Below are positions 8,899 to 18,322 of a stretch of DNA of 64,000 nt, in pieces (position 1 is the stretch's first letter; each line of letters begins with the position of its first letter). The DNA is taken from contig NZ_ATLO01000007.1 in the NCBI RefSeq assembly GCF_000416235.1, positions 62,001-126,000 on the forward strand, read 5' to 3'. The DNA comes from Pseudomonas sp. CFII64 (GTDB lineage Bacteria; Pseudomonadota; Gammaproteobacteria; Pseudomonadales; Pseudomonadaceae). A program made the position numbers and the translations under genes. The notes beneath the pieces were generated by a model. That model was not told the DNA's origin. It saw nothing but the letters and a program-made list of their open reading frames with translations, and did no database searches.

Positions 8899-9546
8899 TC
8901 AGTTTGGCGAAATCGATTCCAGTTGTTGCAGAAGCAGCGCGGCCTGAGTGCGAGTGCGCACGCCCAGCTTGCGGAAAATCGCGGTCACATGAGCCTTGAT
9001 GGTCGCTTCGGAAACGCTCAGTTCATACGCAATCTGCTTGTTCAACAAGCCTTCACAGACCATGGTCAGCACCCGGAACTGCTGTGGAGTCAGACTCGCG
9101 AGGCCGGCACTGGCCGCTTTGGCTTCCGCTGAAACACTGACCGGCTCGTTGACCTGCGCTGGCCACCAGACATCCCCTTCGAGAACCGTGCGCACGGCCT
9201 GCTGAATGGTTTCCAGCGAACTGGATTTGGGGATGAAACCGCTGGCACCGAACTCCTTGGAGCGGACGACAATCGACGCTTCTTCCTGAGCGGAAACCAT
9301 CACCACGGGAATCTGCGGATACTGCCCGCGCAACAGCACCAGACCGGAAAAACCGTAGGCACCCGGCATATTCAGATCCAGCAAAACCAGATCCCAGTCG
9401 GTCTTTTCACCCAAGTGAGTTTCGAGCTGAGCAATGCTGTCGGCTTCAACCAACCGGACATCCGGGCCAAGGCCCATGCTCAATGCCTGATGCAGCGCGC
9501 TGCGAAATAGCGGATGGTCATCGGCAATCAGGATTTCGTAGGTCAT
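8899..9546 (-). CDS. erdR: NarL/LuxR-family response regulator ErdR
   Basis: 215 residues. Receiver domain at residues 3-120 with acidic pair D9-D10, phosphoacceptor D57 (VLLDLNMPG) and the conserved lysine in FIPKSSS. LuxR-type helix-turn-helix at about 145-205 (LTPQQFRVLTMVCEGLLNKQIAYEL). Next to dgkA, as for PA3604, the orphan regulator that controls ethanol oxidation and acetyl-CoA synthetase in P. aeruginosa. No histidine kinase lies nearby, so it is an orphan here too. SD AGGA lies 7 bases before the ATG, and a 10-bp hairpin just upstream of it may matter for expression. Confidence 0.9.
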   Translation of the reverse strand: MTYEILIADDHPLFRSALHQALSMGLGPDVRLVEADSIAQLETHLGEKTDWDLVLLDLNMPGAYGFSGLVLLRGQYPQIPVVMVSAQEEASIVVRSKEFGASGFIPKSSSLETIQQAVRTVLEGDVWWPAQVNEPVSVSAEAKAASAGLASLTPQQFRVLTMVCEGLLNKQIAYELSVSEATIKAHVTAIFRKLGVRTRTQAALLLQQLESISPN

Positions 9547-9567
9547 TGGGTGATCCTGTTTTTATAG

Positions 9568-9590
9568 GAGCAGCGATCCGATCGCTGCTC
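9568..9590. promoter_or_regulatory. perfect 10-bp inverted repeat in the erdR leader
   Basis: GAGCAGCGAT and ATCGCTGCTC flank CCG. It starts 22 bases upstream of the erdR ATG, so in the transcript it would form a strong hairpin just before the ribosome site; in DNA it could be an operator dyad. No U-tract follows on either strand. Confidence 0.55.
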
Positions 9591-9790
9591 AGCAAGGCAT
9601 TCGCAAATGCCAGCAAGTGCTCGTTGGGCGACACATCACATTCGACGCAAACCCACAAAAACCAGCGTCCAACCCTTTATGCGGCGCCAAGCATGCCCAG
9701 CGAAGCCGGGGTGGTCAAGCGCGATCCTTGTGAAAGGTTATTACGCATTGTGCACTTATCTTCAACAGGCGGGCGACGCAGATCAGCTAT

Positions 9791-10501
9791 CTATATAAAA
9801 GCTTTCAGATGAGTGTGGGCGGCGTCCTGCGCATCGATAGGGTTCAGGAACTTGGCCCCCAGATAATGCGCAGTAAACACGTCCAGATAAGCATCCATAA
9901 CGCCACTGGCATGGGTATCGCCCGCCAGTTCCAGACACAGCGCCGCCACTTCAGCAGTGCAGAAATGGTCGTCGCGCTTGGAACGCCGCAGTCGGTAGCG
10001 AGACAGCAGATCCGATTCCAGGGTCAGCACGGGAAAACGCGCCAGATAGGGGCTCTTGCGAAACATCTTGCGCGCCTCGGGCCAGGTCGCATCCAGCAAA
10101 ATAAACAGCGGTCGCTTGCCTTGTTCGAGCCTGACTTCGCTGACCACCCGCTCCTCAGCGACAAACTCACCGGGAAACACGATGTACGGCTGCCATTGCG
10201 GATCGTCCAGTAAGGCCAACAACTGCGGATTGATCTCGACGCGCGACCAGCCAAATGCGTAGGTGTCTTTGATCACGTCGGCAATCAGCCAGCCGGTATT
10301 GGTAGGTTTCAACGGCTCGGTGTCGTACATCAACAGGCACATGCCCGACGTTGCCGACACCGTCGGCTTCCAGGCGCACAGGCAATAATCGGCAATCACC
10401 CGACAGCCGGAGCAACGTGGCGCGCGTGAGCCACGGGCAATGAACGGCTTGGTACTTTGCGCCAGCCGTTGGTCGCGCAGGCGGGAAACAGCATGACTCA
10501 T
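9791..10501 (-). CDS. tapT: DTW-domain tRNA-uridine aminocarboxypropyltransferase
   Basis: 236 residues from ATG 10501 (a GTG four codons upstream is possible). The DTW family uses SAM to add an aminocarboxypropyl group to uridine 47 in the tRNA variable loop, giving acp3U47 (E. coli TapT/YfiP). N-terminal zinc-type cysteines C30, C33, C40, C42 (CSGCRVIADYCLC); the D-x-T-W signature reads LLDATWPEARKM near 145; a second block (YRLRRSKRDDHFCTAEV) follows. Stands alone, divergent from the PA3611-like gene. The tRNA role is taken from the family. Confidence 0.87.
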   Translation of the reverse strand: MSHAVSRLRDQRLAQSTKPFIARGSRAPRCSGCRVIADYCLCAWKPTVSATSGMCLLMYDTEPLKPTNTGWLIADVIKDTYAFGWSRVEINPQLLALLDDPQWQPYIVFPGEFVAEERVVSEVRLEQGKRPLFILLDATWPEARKMFRKSPYLARFPVLTLESDLLSRYRLRRSKRDDHFCTAEVAALCLELAGDTHASGVMDAYLDVFTAHYLGAKFLNPIDAQDAAHTHLKAFI

Positions 10502-10754
10502 GGCGCAGTGCACCGATAAACAGAATGCGTTGACACTGGGTTGCCCCGAGAAGGTAATAAGTTGCCGAAGTTTACCAGAGCCGCGCGCTCAAACGCGGCG
10601 CTGTGCGGCCAGGAATCTGTTTTCGGCCTAGGAGCGGTATCGGCTAGTCCTCTATACTTCGCCCCCGCTGAAGCATCTGCATCCGGCAGCCCGCTTAGTG
10701 AACGTACTTTTAAGTTTCCGGTCCAACGGCCAGTCACTGAATCAGGAGAGTTTA

Positions 10755-11165
10755 ATGCTGCGCCTTATCGTTCCCACCCTTACGCTGTTGCTCGTTGCTC
10801 CGCTGTGCGCCAATGCGGCGTCCAAGCAGGAATTCGAACTGAGCAAAATGCTTGAAAAAGTCGCTAAGGAAAGCAGCGTCGGTACACCGCGGGCGATCAA
10901 CGAAGACATTCTCGATCAGGGCTACACGGTTGAAGGCAACGAGCTGATCAACCACCTGAGTGTGCGCGAAGGGCAGGCACAACAGATGCGCGCCAACCCG
11001 GATGCTGTGCGTAATCAACTGGGTAACAGCGTTTGTCACAACAATGGCTATCGTCAGTTGATGACCAAAGGAGCGGTGCTCAAGTATCAGTTCACCGAGT
11101 ACAAGACCAACCGTCCGGTGACTACCCAGATGTTCAAAGCAACCGACTGCGCCGTGAAGAAGTAA
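10755..11165 (+). CDS. PA3611-family secreted protein
   Basis: 136 residues from ATG 10755, 6 bases after AGGAGAG. Residues 1-21 are a Sec signal peptide (MLRLIVPTLTLLLVAPLCANAA), likely cut after ANA or ANAA. The mature part is about 115 residues, hydrophilic and mainly helical, with two cysteines (in NSVCHNNGY and ATDCAVKK) that could form a disulfide. It resembles the family annotated in P. aeruginosa as a quorum-sensing-regulated virulence factor (PA3611); the molecular role is unknown. A strong hairpin follows the stop. Confidence 0.8.
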   Translation: MLRLIVPTLTLLLVAPLCANAASKQEFELSKMLEKVAKESSVGTPRAINEDILDQGYTVEGNELINHLSVREGQAQQMRANPDAVRNQLGNSVCHNNGYRQLMTKGAVLKYQFTEYKTNRPVTTQMFKATDCAVKK

Positions 11166-11183
11166 CCGACTCGTAGCTGGTAA

Positions 11184-11222
11184 CAGGTGACGCGCAATGC
11201 TTGCTCAGCGGCGCGTCACCTG
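11184..11222 (+). other. 12-bp hairpin after the PA3611-like gene
   Basis: CAGGTGACGCGC (11184-11195) and GCGCGTCACCTG (11211-11222) are perfectly complementary around a 15-base loop, 18 bases past the stop codon. No T-tract follows, so it is a likely 3'-end stabiliser or weak terminator. The rest of the spacer to 11405 is AT-rich with nothing else recognised. Confidence 0.5.
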
Positions 11223-11405
11223 ACAGAGTTCTCCCCCTGCAGACCTTCTGGTCCTGCGCGCAATACCTCCACATAAATCATATTGCGATACAGACAATCG
11301 TTGCCAGCTTCAATGCTATAAGCACATCATCGAAAAGAGCCAGGCTTCCTGTTCGAACGATCAGTTTTGATCAGGATGATGATTCTGCGCATGGAGAAGC
11401 TTTGA

Positions 11406-12521
11406 ATGCCTTACGTACCGAATGACCTTCTATCAACACACTTTTCGGGCAACGGTGTCGACCTCGCCCGGCAAATTGAAGAACAGATCAAAGTCGTAGC
11501 CCCCGATAGCCCGAATCTTGCGCTGTACCGAGACATGATGTTGACCGTTCTGCGCATGGCTCAGGATGATCGCAGCCGCTGGAACGCAAAAATCACCCTG
11601 CAGACCCTTCGCGAACTGGACAATGCATTTCGCACCCTCGATCAATTCAAGGGCCGGCGCAAAGTGACGGTCTTCGGCTCCGCGCGAACGCCTGCCGAGC
11701 ACCCGATGTACAACCTGGCCAGGGAACTTGGCCAGGTACTGGCGCAAGCCGACCTGATGGTAATCACCGGCGGCGGTGGCGGCATCATGGCAGCAGCCCA
11801 TGAAGGTGCCGGTCGCGAGCACAGCCTGGGTTTCAATATCACCCTGCCCTTCGAGCAACATGCCAACCCGACGATAGAAGGCACCAGCAACCTGCTGCCT
11901 TTCCACTTCTTCTTCACCCGCAAACTGTTTTTCGTCAAGGAAGCCGATGCACTGGTACTTTGCCCTGGCGGCTTCGGTACGCTGGATGAAGCACTGGAAG
12001 TCCTGACGCTGATCCAGACCGGCAAGAGCCCACTCGTGCCTATCGTACTGCTCGACGCACCTGGCGGAGGATTCTGGCAGGGCGCCCTGGATTTCATCAA
12101 GGCTCAGCTGGAAGCCAATCATTACATCCTGCCCAACGATATGAAGCTGCTGCGTCTGGTCTACAGCGCTGAAGAGGCGGTCGAAGAAATCAACCAGTTC
12201 TACAACAACTTCCATTCAAGTCGCTGGTTGAAGAACAAGTTTGTCATCCGCATGCATCACTCCCTCAGCGAACCGGCGATGGAGCATATGCAGGCAGCGT
12301 TCGCCGACCTGCGCCTGGCGGAAGGTTTCCACCAACACAGCTATGCAGGAGAAGAACATGACGAGGCTCAGTTCAGCCATCTGACCCGGCTCGCCTTTAC
12401 CTTCACCGGACGCAACTACGGCCGCTTGCGGGAGTTGGTTGACTATATCAACCAGCCGCAAAACTGGATCGATACCGACAGTCACCCACGTCAGCAGCGT
12501 GCGTCGGTAAACGTTGGCTAG
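11406..12521 (+). CDS. LOG-family (lysine decarboxylase-like) nucleotide phosphoribohydrolase
   Basis: 371 residues. Rossmann-like LOG domain in the middle: GSARTP, then the nucleotide-binding GGGGGIMAAAHEGA near residue 121, and the family signature P-G-G-F-G-T-L-D-E near 185. LOG enzymes cleave nucleoside 5'-monophosphates (cytokinin-type in plants, AMP/GMP-like in bacteria such as PpnN). The flanks, about 80 residues before and 120 after, are longer than in minimal LOG proteins and suggest a regulated multidomain type. ATG 11406 follows GGAG. Convergent with recX, their stops abutting. The substrate is not known. Confidence 0.85.
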   Translation: MPYVPNDLLSTHFSGNGVDLARQIEEQIKVVAPDSPNLALYRDMMLTVLRMAQDDRSRWNAKITLQTLRELDNAFRTLDQFKGRRKVTVFGSARTPAEHPMYNLARELGQVLAQADLMVITGGGGGIMAAAHEGAGREHSLGFNITLPFEQHANPTIEGTSNLLPFHFFFTRKLFFVKEADALVLCPGGFGTLDEALEVLTLIQTGKSPLVPIVLLDAPGGGFWQGALDFIKAQLEANHYILPNDMKLLRLVYSAEEAVEEINQFYNNFHSSRWLKNKFVIRMHHSLSEPAMEHMQAAFADLRLAEGFHQHSYAGEEHDEAQFSHLTRLAFTFTGRNYGRLRELVDYINQPQNWIDTDSHPRQQRASVNVG

Positions 12522-12970
12522 TCAGTCATCCCCGCCCCGGCCGCTGAGCAAGCGGCCGATCAAATCCAGCGGATAGCCCCGATAACTCAGAAATCTGCCT
12601 TGTTTGGCGCGCTCACGAGCATCGATGGGCAAATGCCCGGCAAATTTACGTTGCCAGGTTTCCTGAAGCATCTCCTGCCAATCGAAGCCACACTCACGCA
12701 ACGCCTGCTCGATGTCCCCACGCTGCAAGCCGCGCTGACTGAGCTCTTCACGAATGCGCAAAGGCCCGTAGCCCGAGCGTGCACGATAGGAAACAAAGCT
12801 TTCAAGGTAACGGGATTCGGAGAGCAGCCCTTCTTCCGTCAGACGGTCCAGAGCCGGGTCGATCAATTCGGGAGGTGCGCCGCGCTGACGCAGTTTACGC
12901 GTCAGCTCGACACGACCGTGTCCATTGCAGTTCGCCGGATGGCGACGGGTGTATCCAGTATCGCGGACAT
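12522..12970 (-). pseudogene. recX: recX, frameshifted (small internal deletion)
   Basis: RecX limits RecA filament growth and normally sits just behind recA, as here. Reading from the ATG at 12970, six bases after the recA stop, gives [17 protein letters not shown], a normal RecX N-terminus, but the frame then runs into TGA within eight codons. From 12920 down to 12522 another frame gives the rest of RecX without a break ([18 protein letters not shown]... to LLSGRGGDD). Against the recalled Pseudomonas sequence about six residues (LLARRE) are missing at the junction 12920/12921, a loss near 19 bases. No ATG or GTG rescues the second frame; its first candidate is TTG 12866. Probably inactive. 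Confidence 0.8.
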
Positions 12971-12976
12971 GAACTA

Positions 12977-14044
12977 TCAGATATCGACGTCAGCTTCAGC
13001 CATGTCAGCAGCCGGAGCGACAGCAGGACGTGAACCTTCGGCCTTGGTGTCAACGCCTGGAGTCAGCAGTTTGTCGCGAATCATCTTCTCGAGCGCTGCA
13101 CCGACTTCCGGGTTATCCGCCAGGTACTTGGCCGAGTTGGCTTTACCCTGACCGATCTTGCTGCCCTGATAGCTGTACCAGGCGCCGGACTTCTCAACGA
13201 AGCCATGCAACACAGCCAGATCGATGATCTCGCCGTTCAGGTAGATACCCTTGCCGTAAAGAATCTGGAACTCGGCCTGACGGAACGGCGGAGCGACCTT
13301 GTTCTTCACAACCTTGACGCGGGTTTCGCTACCAACGACTTCGTCGCCTTCCTTCACTGCGCCTGTGCGACGGATATCCAAACGTACCGAAGCGTAGAAC
13401 TTCAGCGCGTTACCACCGGTGGTGGTTTCCGGGCTACCGAACATCACACCGATTTTCATACGGATCTGGTTAATAAAGATAACCAGGCAGTTGGCGTTCT
13501 TGATGTTACCGGTGATCTTGCGCAGCGCCTGAGACATCAGACGAGCCTGCAGACCCACGTGCATGTCGCCCATCTCGCCTTCGATTTCGGCCTTTGGCAC
13601 CAGTGCTGCCACGGAGTCGACCACGATCACGTCGATCGCATTGGAACGCACCAGCATGTCGGTGATTTCCAGGGCCTGCTCGCCGGTGTCCGGCTGCGAA
13701 ACCAGCAGGTCATCGACGTTTACGCCCAGCTTGCCGGCGTATTCAGGATCGAGTGCGTGCTCCGCATCGACGAACGCGCAGGTAGCGCCCATTTTCTGGG
13801 CCTGAGCGATAACCGAAAGGGTCAGCGTGGTCTTACCGGAAGATTCCGGACCGTAGATTTCAACGATCCGGCCTTTAGGCAAGCCACCAATACCGAGTGC
13901 AATATCCAGACCGAGCGAACCGGTAGAGATAGAAGGAATCGCCTGGCGGTCATGGTCACCCATGCGCATTACGGCACCTTTACCGAATTGACGCTCGATC
14001 TGACCCAAGGCCGCAGCCAAGGCTTTCTTCTTGTTCTCGTCCAT
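12977..14044 (-). CDS. recA: recombinase RecA
   Basis: 355 residues. ATP-dependent DNA strand-exchange protein, and the coprotease that triggers LexA self-cleavage. Walker [10 protein letters not shown] near residue 66, MAW-type motif and [18 protein letters not shown] (Walker B), loop L2 region [23 protein letters not shown], and an acidic C-terminus (ADVDI). Start is ATG 14044 (MDENKKKAL) behind GAGGA; the 15 extra upstream codons in frame lie in the leader. A LexA box lies 51 bases upstream. The downstream recX is broken. Confidence 0.98.
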   Translation of the reverse strand: MDENKKKALAAALGQIERQFGKGAVMRMGDHDRQAIPSISTGSLGLDIALGIGGLPKGRIVEIYGPESSGKTTLTLSVIAQAQKMGATCAFVDAEHALDPEYAGKLGVNVDDLLVSQPDTGEQALEITDMLVRSNAIDVIVVDSVAALVPKAEIEGEMGDMHVGLQARLMSQALRKITGNIKNANCLVIFINQIRMKIGVMFGSPETTTGGNALKFYASVRLDIRRTGAVKEGDEVVGSETRVKVVKNKVAPPFRQAEFQILYGKGIYLNGEIIDLAVLHGFVEKSGAWYSYQGSKIGQGKANSAKYLADNPEVGAALEKMIRDKLLTPGVDTKAEGSRPAVAPAADMAEADVDI

Positions 14045-14094
14045 TGAAGTCCTCACGTAATCAAATTCAATTAGGGGCCTGACGGCCACAACAC

Positions 14095-14110
14095 CTGTAT
14101 AAGTAGACAG
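14095..14110 (-). promoter_or_regulatory. LexA (SOS) box upstream of recA
   Basis: CTGTATAAGTAGACAG fits CTGT-N8-ACAG perfectly in the half-sites, at the expected place in front of recA. It lies just past the pncC stop (14113). Confidence 0.9.
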
Positions 14111-14112
14111 TA

Positions 14113-14640
14113 TTATTCCACAGGGTTGCGCGCGCGCCTACCCCTGTCTTGGTATTTCTGTTGAGCAAGCGCTATCAGCCCCTCTAGCGCGGCCTTTACC
14201 GTTTGTCGGCGTACGTCGTCGCGATTGCCATCGAACTGGCGACGCTCGGAAATCACCGTTCCACCATTGCCCCAGGCCAGCCAGACCGTACCCACCGGCT
14301 TGTCGATCGAACCGCCATCAGGCCCCGCGACGCCGCTGACCGCCACGGCAAACTGCGCGCCGCTGTGGACCTGCGCGCCACGCACCATGGCTTCGACAAC
14401 TTCCCGGCTGACGGCGCCGACGGTCGTGAATAGCTCGTCTGCCACTCCGAGCTGCAAGAGCTTCTGCCGATTGGAATAAGTCACGTAACCGGCTTCGAAC
14501 CAGGCCGAGCTCCCGGAAATCCGCGTAATGGCCTCGGCGATACCGCCACCGGTGCAGGATTCAGCGGTGGTCACCTGTGCATCCAGCGCTTTGAGATGTT
14601 TGCCGAGGTTCGCGGCAAGCTGACTGGTCTCGTCCAACAC
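14113..14640 (-). CDS. pncC: nicotinamide-nucleotide amidase (CinA C-terminal type)
   Basis: 175 residues, corresponding to the stand-alone CinA C-terminal domain. It deamidates nicotinamide mononucleotide to nicotinate mononucleotide in the NAD salvage cycle. The motifs [15 protein letters not shown] (about residues 24-38), [22 protein letters not shown] and [12 protein letters not shown] are the conserved PncC blocks. The start is uncertain: GTG at 14640 has its GGAG only 3 bases away, and the next codon, TTG, is better spaced. Lies upstream of recA on the same strand, as in many proteobacteria. Confidence 0.92.
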   Translation of the reverse strand: MLDETSQLAANLGKHLKALDAQVTTAESCTGGGIAEAITRISGSSAWFEAGYVTYSNRQKLLQLGVADELFTTVGAVSREVVEAMVRGAQVHSGAQFAVAVSGVAGPDGGSIDKPVGTVWLAWGNGGTVISERRQFDGNRDDVRRQTVKAALEGLIALAQQKYQDRGRRARNPVE

Positions 14641-14706
14641 ATTCTCCTTTGATGCTCACGCTCAGGATGGGAACGGCTGCGCAGGCAACCGTTCCCTCAT
14701 CATCCA

Positions 14707-14838
14707 TCAAGATTGTTTTTTTGGCGGGCAAGTTGGCTTTTTGATGGTTTCAACTGTGGTTTCCTTCGGCCGACGCCTGGCTTCCTCCACGGGAATGAAA
14801 CGCCCGCTGCCTGAATCTCTCGCACGTTTGTTAGCCAT
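14707..14838 (-). CDS. small conserved-looking protein, 43 residues
   Basis: ATG 14838 to TGA 14707, with AAGGAA 6-7 bases upstream of the start. The product begins MANKRARDSGSGRFIPVEEA and is very basic (R/K-rich), ending KKPTCPPKKQS. It has no membrane segment and one cysteine. It lies between pncC and mutS, in the position where P. aeruginosa has a short hypothetical gene (PA3619, from memory). It is too short to judge by length alone; the ribosome site and the sensible composition make it a fair candidate. Function unknown. Confidence 0.55.
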   Translation of the reverse strand: MANKRARDSGSGRFIPVEEARRRPKETTVETIKKPTCPPKKQS

Positions 14839-15101
14839 ATAAAATTCCTTTTCTATAAGAGCCGGCACCACATCGGCCGACGACGCTACGAAGTCTATAC
14901 AGCGATTTCGCTTCTGTGATCGTCCCGAAACGCCAAGTCACGAATAAGCCGCTACGCAGCGGGCCTGCGTGGCCAGAGCGCCCGTGGTAACCTTGCGCCC
15001 ATCGCAAATACCCGGACTGACCGGCCCCTGATTCCGACGGGGCTGCAGGTCATGCCCTCTGATTTGCCCCATCTTTTCTAACGAACTTGCCTAACTATCT
15101 G
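14839..15101. other. gap upstream of mutS
   Basis: 263 bases between the small reading frame and mutS. No further reading frame, RNA gene or convincing promoter was seen. Promoters for both divergent genes should lie here. Confidence 0.5.
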
Positions 15102-17681
15102 ATGAATAAAGCAATTTCTGACCTGTCCGCACACACGCCCATGATGCAGCAATACTGGCGGCTGAAGAATCAGCATCCCGACCAGCTGATGTTCTATCGC
15201 ATGGGCGACTTCTACGAGATCTTCTACGAGGACGCCAAAAAAGCCTCCAAGTTGCTGGATATTACCCTCACCGCACGCGGGCAATCGGCTGGCCAGGGCA
15301 TCCCCATGTGCGGGATCCCGTACCACGCCGCCGAAGGTTATCTGGCCAAGCTGGTGAAGTTGGGCGAGTCGGTGGTGATCTGCGAGCAGATCGGCGACCC
15401 GGCCACCAGCAAAGGGCCGGTAGACCGACAAGTAGTCCGCATTATCACGCCGGGCACAGTCAGCGACGAAGCGCTGCTGGATGAGCGTCGCGACAACCTG
15501 ATTGCTGCGGTACTGGGCGATGAGCGTTTGTTCGGCCTGGCCGTGCTGGACATCACCAGTGGCAATTTCAGCGTGCTGGAAATCAAGGGCTGGGAAAACC
15601 TGCTGGCCGAGCTCGAGCGGATCAATCCGGTAGAGCTGTTGATTCCTGACGACTGGCCGCAAGGGTTACCTGCGGAAAAACGCAAAGGCGCGCGGCGGCG
15701 TGCCCCGTGGGACTTCGAACGCGACTCGGCGCTGAAAAGCCTGTGCCAGCAGTTCTCGACCCAGGACCTGAAAGGCTTTGGCTGCGAAAACCTGACCCTG
15801 GCCATCGGCGCTGCCGGCTGCCTGCTGGGCTATGCCAAGGAAACCCAGCGCACGGCATTGCCGCACCTGCGTAGCCTGCGCCATGAGCGGCTTGACGATA
15901 CGGTGGTGCTTGACGGTGCCAGTCGGCGCAATCTTGAGCTGGACACCAATCTTGCCGGCGGTCGTGAAAACACCCTGCAATCGGTCATGGATCGCTGCCA
16001 GACCGCCATGGGCACGCGCCTGCTGACTCGCTGGCTGAACCGGCCGCTGCGTGACCTGAAGATTCTTCAGGCGCGGCAAAGCTCGATCACCTGCCTGCTG
16101 GAGCGCTACCGCTTCGAGAGCCTGCAGCCGCAACTCAAGGAAATTGGCGATATCGAGCGGATTCTCGCTCGTATCGGCCTGCGCAACGCCCGGCCACGCG
16201 ATCTGGCGCGCCTGCGTGATGCGCTGAGCGCGCTGCCTGAGTTGCAAGTGGCGATGACCGATCTGGAAGCGCCGCACCTGCAACAGCTGGCGCAAACCGC
16301 CGGCACTTACCCGGAGCTGGCGCAACTGCTGCAGCGGGCGGTCATCGACAATCCGCCAGCGGTCATTCGGGACGGCGGCGTGTTGAAGACTGGCTACGAT
16401 GCTGAACTGGATGAATTGCAGTCGCTGAGTGAAAACGCCGGGCAGTTCCTGATCGATCTGGAAGCCCGGGAGAAAGCACGTACGGGCCTCGCCAACCTGA
16501 AAGTCGGCTACAACCGGATTCACGGCTATTTCATCGAGTTGCCGAGCAAGCAGGCGGAACAGGCGCCCGCGGATTACATTCGACGCCAGACCCTCAAGGG
16601 CGCCGAGCGCTTCATCACGCCAGAACTCAAGGAGTTCGAGGACAAGGCGCTGTCGGCGAAAAGTCGCGCGCTGGCCCGGGAAAAAATGCTTTACGAGGCG
16701 TTGCTGGAAGACCTGATCGGCCATCTCGCGCCGCTTCAGGACACCGCAGCGGCGCTGGCCGAGCTTGATGTGTTGAGCAATCTGGCCGAACGCGCGCTGA
16801 ACCTCGACCTGAACTGCCCACGGTTCGTCGAAGAGCCGTGCATGCGCATCGATCAGGGCCGCCATCCCGTCGTCGAGCAAGTCTTGTCCACGCCTTTCGT
16901 CGCCAATGACCTGGCGCTGGATGACAGCACCCGCATGCTGGTGATCACCGGCCCGAACATGGGCGGTAAATCCACTTACATGCGCCAGACGGCCTTGATC
17001 GTGCTGCTGGCGCACATTGGCAGCTTCGTGCCTGCGGCCAGTTGCGAGCTGTCCCTGGTCGACCGGATTTTCACCCGGATCGGCTCCAGCGATGACCTCG
17101 CGGGCGGGCGCTCGACCTTCATGGTGGAAATGAGCGAAACCGCCAACATCCTGCACAACGCGACCGACCGCAGCCTGGTGCTGATGGACGAAGTCGGTCG
17201 TGGCACGAGCACATTCGACGGTTTGTCCCTGGCTTGGGCTGCGGCAGAATGCCTCGCCCAATTGCGCGCCTACACCTTGTTCGCCACGCACTATTTCGAG
17301 CTGACCGTACTGCCGGAAAGCGAACCGCTGGTGGCCAACGTACACCTCAATGCAACCGAGCATAACGAACGAATTGTCTTCCTGCATCGGGTGTTACCGG
17401 GGCCGGCCAGTCAGAGCTACGGCTTGGCCGTGGCCCAGCTGGCGGGGGTTCCAGCCAAGGTCATCGTGCGCGCCAAAGAGCATTTGCAACGTCTGGAGAC
17501 GACCAGCCTGCCCCACGAACAACCCCGCGCCAAACCCGGAAAGTCTGCTGCGCCGATGCAAAGCGACTTGTTCGCCACCCTGCCGCACCCAGTACTGGAT
17601 CAGCTTTCCAGGGTCAAAATCGACGATCTTACGCCGCGTCAGGCGCTAGAGTTGTTGTATACCCTGCAAACACGCATCTGA
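15102..17681 (+). CDS. mutS: DNA mismatch repair protein MutS
   Basis: 859 residues from ATG 15102 ([19 protein letters not shown]); a TTG five codons upstream is less likely. MutS binds mismatches as a dimer and recruits MutL. The mismatch-reading loop F-Y-E is in [12 protein letters not shown] near residue 36; connector, lever and clamp domains follow; the ATPase has Walker [14 protein letters not shown] near 618 and Walker [17 protein letters not shown] near 693; the C-terminal dimer/tetramer segment ends LLYTLQTRI. It reads as full length and intact, so there is no sign of a mutator allele. Confidence 0.98.
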   Translation: MNKAISDLSAHTPMMQQYWRLKNQHPDQLMFYRMGDFYEIFYEDAKKASKLLDITLTARGQSAGQGIPMCGIPYHAAEGYLAKLVKLGESVVICEQIGDPATSKGPVDRQVVRIITPGTVSDEALLDERRDNLIAAVLGDERLFGLAVLDITSGNFSVLEIKGWENLLAELERINPVELLIPDDWPQGLPAEKRKGARRRAPWDFERDSALKSLCQQFSTQDLKGFGCENLTLAIGAAGCLLGYAKETQRTALPHLRSLRHERLDDTVVLDGASRRNLELDTNLAGGRENTLQSVMDRCQTAMGTRLLTRWLNRPLRDLKILQARQSSITCLLERYRFESLQPQLKEIGDIERILARIGLRNARPRDLARLRDALSALPELQVAMTDLEAPHLQQLAQTAGTYPELAQLLQRAVIDNPPAVIRDGGVLKTGYDAELDELQSLSENAGQFLIDLEAREKARTGLANLKVGYNRIHGYFIELPSKQAEQAPADYIRRQTLKGAERFITPELKEFEDKALSAKSRALAREKMLYEALLEDLIGHLAPLQDTAAALAELDVLSNLAERALNLDLNCPRFVEEPCMRIDQGRHPVVEQVLSTPFVANDLALDDSTRMLVITGPNMGGKSTYMRQTALIVLLAHIGSFVPAASCELSLVDRIFTRIGSSDDLAGGRSTFMVEMSETANILHNATDRSLVLMDEVGRGTSTFDGLSLAWAAAECLAQLRAYTLFATHYFELTVLPESEPLVANVHLNATEHNERIVFLHRVLPGPASQSYGLAVAQLAGVPAKVIVRAKEHLQRLETTSLPHEQPRAKPGKSAAPMQSDLFATLPHPVLDQLSRVKIDDLTPRQALELLYTLQTRI

Positions 17682-17707
17682 CGCGAACGGTTACAAGCTG
17701 GTAGAAT
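17678..17707 (+). promoter_or_regulatory. candidate fdxA promoter
   Basis: CTGACG (17678-17683) and TAGAAT (17702-17707) are separated by 18 bases, and the -35 overlaps the mutS stop codon. A transcript from here would carry a leader of about 215 bases before fdxA. Motif evidence only. Confidence 0.4.
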
Positions 17708-17928
17708 CCCGCGCGGTTTGGGATGCTGCCAGCTTTTAGCCTGGCTTGAGCAGATGGGCCGAGCCGCGTGGAAACGTAGCGACCTGAAGTTGAACGAAGC
17801 GCGCACAGCCAGCCTGCCAGTGAATCGTTCGGCCAATGCATTGTTTTCACAAAGGCCGGGATACTTCCCGAACCTGGCAACCCTGTCTGGAAGGGCTCTG
17901 CTACCGCCGCCTGAGGAGAGAATTAGAA

Positions 17929-18252
17929 ATGACCTTCGTCGTCACCGACAACTGCATCAAGTGCAAGTACACCGACTGCGTAGAAGTGTGTCCGGTGGAC
18001 TGCTTCTACGAAGGCCCGAATTTCCTGGTGATTCACCCGGATGAGTGCATCGATTGCGCACTCTGCGAGCCAGAATGTCCTGCCAACGCCATCTTCTCTG
18101 AAGACGAGGTTCCGGCCGGCATGGAGAACTTCATCGAGCTGAACGCTGAACTGGCAGAGGTCTGGCCGAATATCACCGAGAAGAAAGACGCCCTGGCCGA
18201 TGCGGCCGAGTGGGATGGCAAAACAGGCAAGCTAGCAGACCTGGAACGCTGA
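17929..18252 (+). CDS. fdxA: 7Fe ferredoxin (3Fe-4S, 4Fe-4S)
   Basis: 107 residues from ATG 17929, preceded by GAGGAGAG. The nine cysteines fall, after removal of Met1, at 8, 11, 16, 20, 24, 39, 42, 45 and 49, the exact pattern of Azotobacter vinelandii ferredoxin I, which holds one 3Fe-4S and one 4Fe-4S cluster. The C-terminal 50 residues are the usual acidic helical extension. Low-potential electron carrier and a plausible partner of the Fpr encoded in this window. A terminator follows directly. Confidence 0.96.
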   Translation: MTFVVTDNCIKCKYTDCVEVCPVDCFYEGPNFLVIHPDECIDCALCEPECPANAIFSEDEVPAGMENFIELNAELAEVWPNITEKKDALADAAEWDGKTGKLADLER

Positions 18253-18268
18253 TTGACCGAGGTATCAG

Positions 18269-18292
18269 AAGGCCCTTCATTGGGCCTTTTTT
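18269..18292 (+). terminator. fdxA terminator
   Basis: AAGGCCC (18269-18275) pairs with GGGCCTT (18282-18288) over TTCATT, running into a T-tract to 18292. It faces the rsmZ terminator coming from the other strand. Confidence 0.9.
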
Positions 18293-18322
18293 GTTGTCGC
18301 GTCGTGCACTTTCCGGCAGACG

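Noticed and set aside
12600..13151. Plus-strand frame across the recX/recA junction
   Set aside because: It is the reverse of recX and the end of recA; its length does not argue against the recX frameshift reading on the minus strand.
15666..17387. 573-residue open frame antisense to mutS
   Set aside because: Low-complexity Gln/Arg/Ala-rich translation lying wholly inside an unmistakable mutS.
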